Positions 14,033 through 14,400 of a stretch of 14,400 nt of DNA are shown one piece after another. The notes under the pieces were generated by a model that saw nothing but the letters and a program-made list of their open reading frames with translations, did no database searches and was not told the origin of the DNA. The position numbers and the translations under genes were made by a program. The stretch spans positions 1 through 14,400 of the forward strand of contig JALWTJ010000400.1 in NCBI GenBank assembly GCA_027082895.1, given 5' to 3'. The DNA comes from Hyphomicrobiales bacterium (lineage in GTDB: Bacteria > Pseudomonadota > Alphaproteobacteria > Rhizobiales > Devosiaceae). Numbering within the stretch: position 1 is the stretch's first letter; each line of letters opens with the position of its first letter.

Positions 14033-14049
14033 CACGGCAATATGCCGTG
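14033..14049 (-). other. Hairpin CACGGCA-N3-TGCCGTG in the 5' leader of the binding-protein gene
   Basis: Perfect 7-bp arms at 14033-14039 and 14043-14049 with a 3-bp centre, about 22 bp upstream of the ATG and downstream of the predicted promoter. It would form in the mRNA leader and may stabilise the transcript; a third regulator site is less likely because its sequence differs from the paired operators. Confidence 0.5.
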
Positions 14050-14074
14050 CCTTCGAATTTCCGCCGATGAGGAA

Positions 14075-14103
14075 CGCTATCTGACGTGCGCACCTCAAGT
14101 CAA
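14075..14103 (-). promoter_or_regulatory. Sigma70-like promoter of the transporter operon
   Basis: On the minus strand TTGACT (14103-14098) is a good -35. After 16-17 bp follows GATAGC/ATAGCG (14081-14075), a moderate -10. Transcription would start near 14067, giving a leader of about 55 nt before the binding-protein ATG. The spacer is filled exactly by a 16-bp palindrome, as expected of a repressed promoter. The rest of the 198-bp gap up to the LacI stop (14128-14208) is GC-rich with no further element I can support beyond a second copy of GATAGCGTT. Confidence 0.6.
14082..14097. promoter_or_regulatory. LacI-type operator O1 between -35 and -10
   Basis: TGACGTGCGCACCTCA is palindromic at 14 of 16 positions with a central CG, the usual form of LacI-family operators. 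It lies between the -35 and -10 of the operon promoter, so binding would block RNA polymerase. It shares the TGA-N-GTGCG core with the second site. Confidence 0.65.
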
Positions 14104-14111
14104 GAAATTTT

Positions 14112-14127
14112 TGATGTGCGTACATCA
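14112..14127. promoter_or_regulatory. LacI-type operator O2 upstream of -35
   Basis: TGATGTGCGTACATCA is palindromic at 14 of 16 positions and matches the first site at most positions. The centres are 30 bp apart (about three helical turns), so two dimers could sit on the same face of the DNA. It lies 8 bp upstream of the -35. Confidence 0.6.
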
Positions 14128-14208
14128 TCGCAGCGGCAACGCTATCCGTGCGCCACCCTGAGGGGGCGGGCAGGCGCCATGGATCGGAAGATCAAGGGGG
14201 GCGGAAAG

Positions 14209-14400
14209 CTATTCGGGCTGTTCGGGCATGTTCTCGCGCAGGATGATCTCGATGCGGATCCGTTCCTGGGACGCGATGGTTTCCAGCCCGTCGGCGCGGG
14301 CCCGCAGAATGCGAATGGAAGAGCGCACCATATGGCGCACATCCTGGGCAATGACCGCATCCATGCGCCCATCGGACAGGCGCTCGCGCGTGTTGGGGGT
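14209..14400 (-). CDS. LacI-family transcriptional regulator, partial (C-terminal 63 residues)
   Basis: Only the C-terminus is in the window. The frame reads TPNTRERLSDGRMDAVIAQD, then VRHMVRSSIRILRARADG and IRIEIILRENMPEQPE before TAG at 14209. This is the end of a LacI/GalR-type periplasmic-binding-like effector domain: the DAVIAQD strand, a helix with MVRSSIRIL, and the IRIEI(I/L)LREN closing strand are characteristic. The HTH domain lies outside the window. It is on the same strand as the transporter operon and 198 bp upstream of it, with two matching palindromes in the gap, so it most likely represses that operon and responds to the transported compound or a product of it. The full protein would be about 340 aa in this family. 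Confidence 0.8.
   Translation of the reverse strand, partial: TPNTRERLSDGRMDAVIAQDVRHMVRSSIRILRARADGLETIASQERIRIEIILRENMPEQPE

Noticed and set aside
14142..14372. 76-codon minus-strand frame at the right edge
   Set aside because: Out of frame with the LacI-family C-terminus, which has clear motifs in another reading frame ending at 14209.

Overview
The window is about 60% GC and densely coded. It reads as an alphaproteobacterial chromosome (Rhizobiales, Rhodospirillales or Rhodobacterales-like). I infer this from the gene types (LacI-controlled CUT1 transporter with two ATPases, Crp/Fnr protein, MdeR/MdeA-type pair), the consistent Shine-Dalgarno sites and the operon packing; no rRNA or other taxonomic marker is present. 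I see no tRNA, rRNA, insertion sequence, phage gene or CRISPR array.

Region 1 (1-4975) is an amino-acid and aldehyde catabolism locus. An Lrp/AsnC regulator (3201-3659, minus) lies back to back with methionine gamma-lyase (3776-4975, plus), the mdeR/mdeA arrangement known from Pseudomonas putida. Behind the regulator on the minus strand follow a metal- and PLP-dependent D-threonine aldolase/D-serine dehydratase-type enzyme (2010-3077), a GabD-type aldehyde dehydrogenase (443-1891) and the N-terminal part of a short-chain dehydrogenase (1-389, cut by the window). A plausible shared theme is cleavage of methionine and D-beta-hydroxy amino acids, with oxidation of the released aldehyde.

Region 2 (4976-6732) holds a Crp/Fnr-family regulator (5125-5877), a 277-bp intergenic stretch with several inverted repeats, including a Crp/Fnr-like palindrome, and a 171-aa glycine-rich membrane-associated stress-type protein (6155-6670) that ends in a very strong intrinsic terminator (6697-6728).

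Region 3 (6752-14400, minus strand) is a polyol or sugar uptake and phosphorylation operon. From its promoter the order is: periplasmic binding protein, permease, permease, 62-aa membrane protein, ATPase, ATPase, then a fused DhaK-DhaL dihydroxyacetone-type kinase started at TTG. From the first permease onward the genes overlap by 4 to 8 bp or are separated by 4 to 12 bp. Upstream lies the C-terminus of a LacI-family regulator. Between the two are a sigma70-like promoter and two matching 16-bp palindromes 30 bp apart, which look like LacI operators. Two stem-loops between the binding-protein gene and the first permease look like a device for expressing the binding protein above the membrane parts. 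The substrate is not shown by sequence; the kinase points to a triose or tetrose ketose, or to a polyol that gives one.
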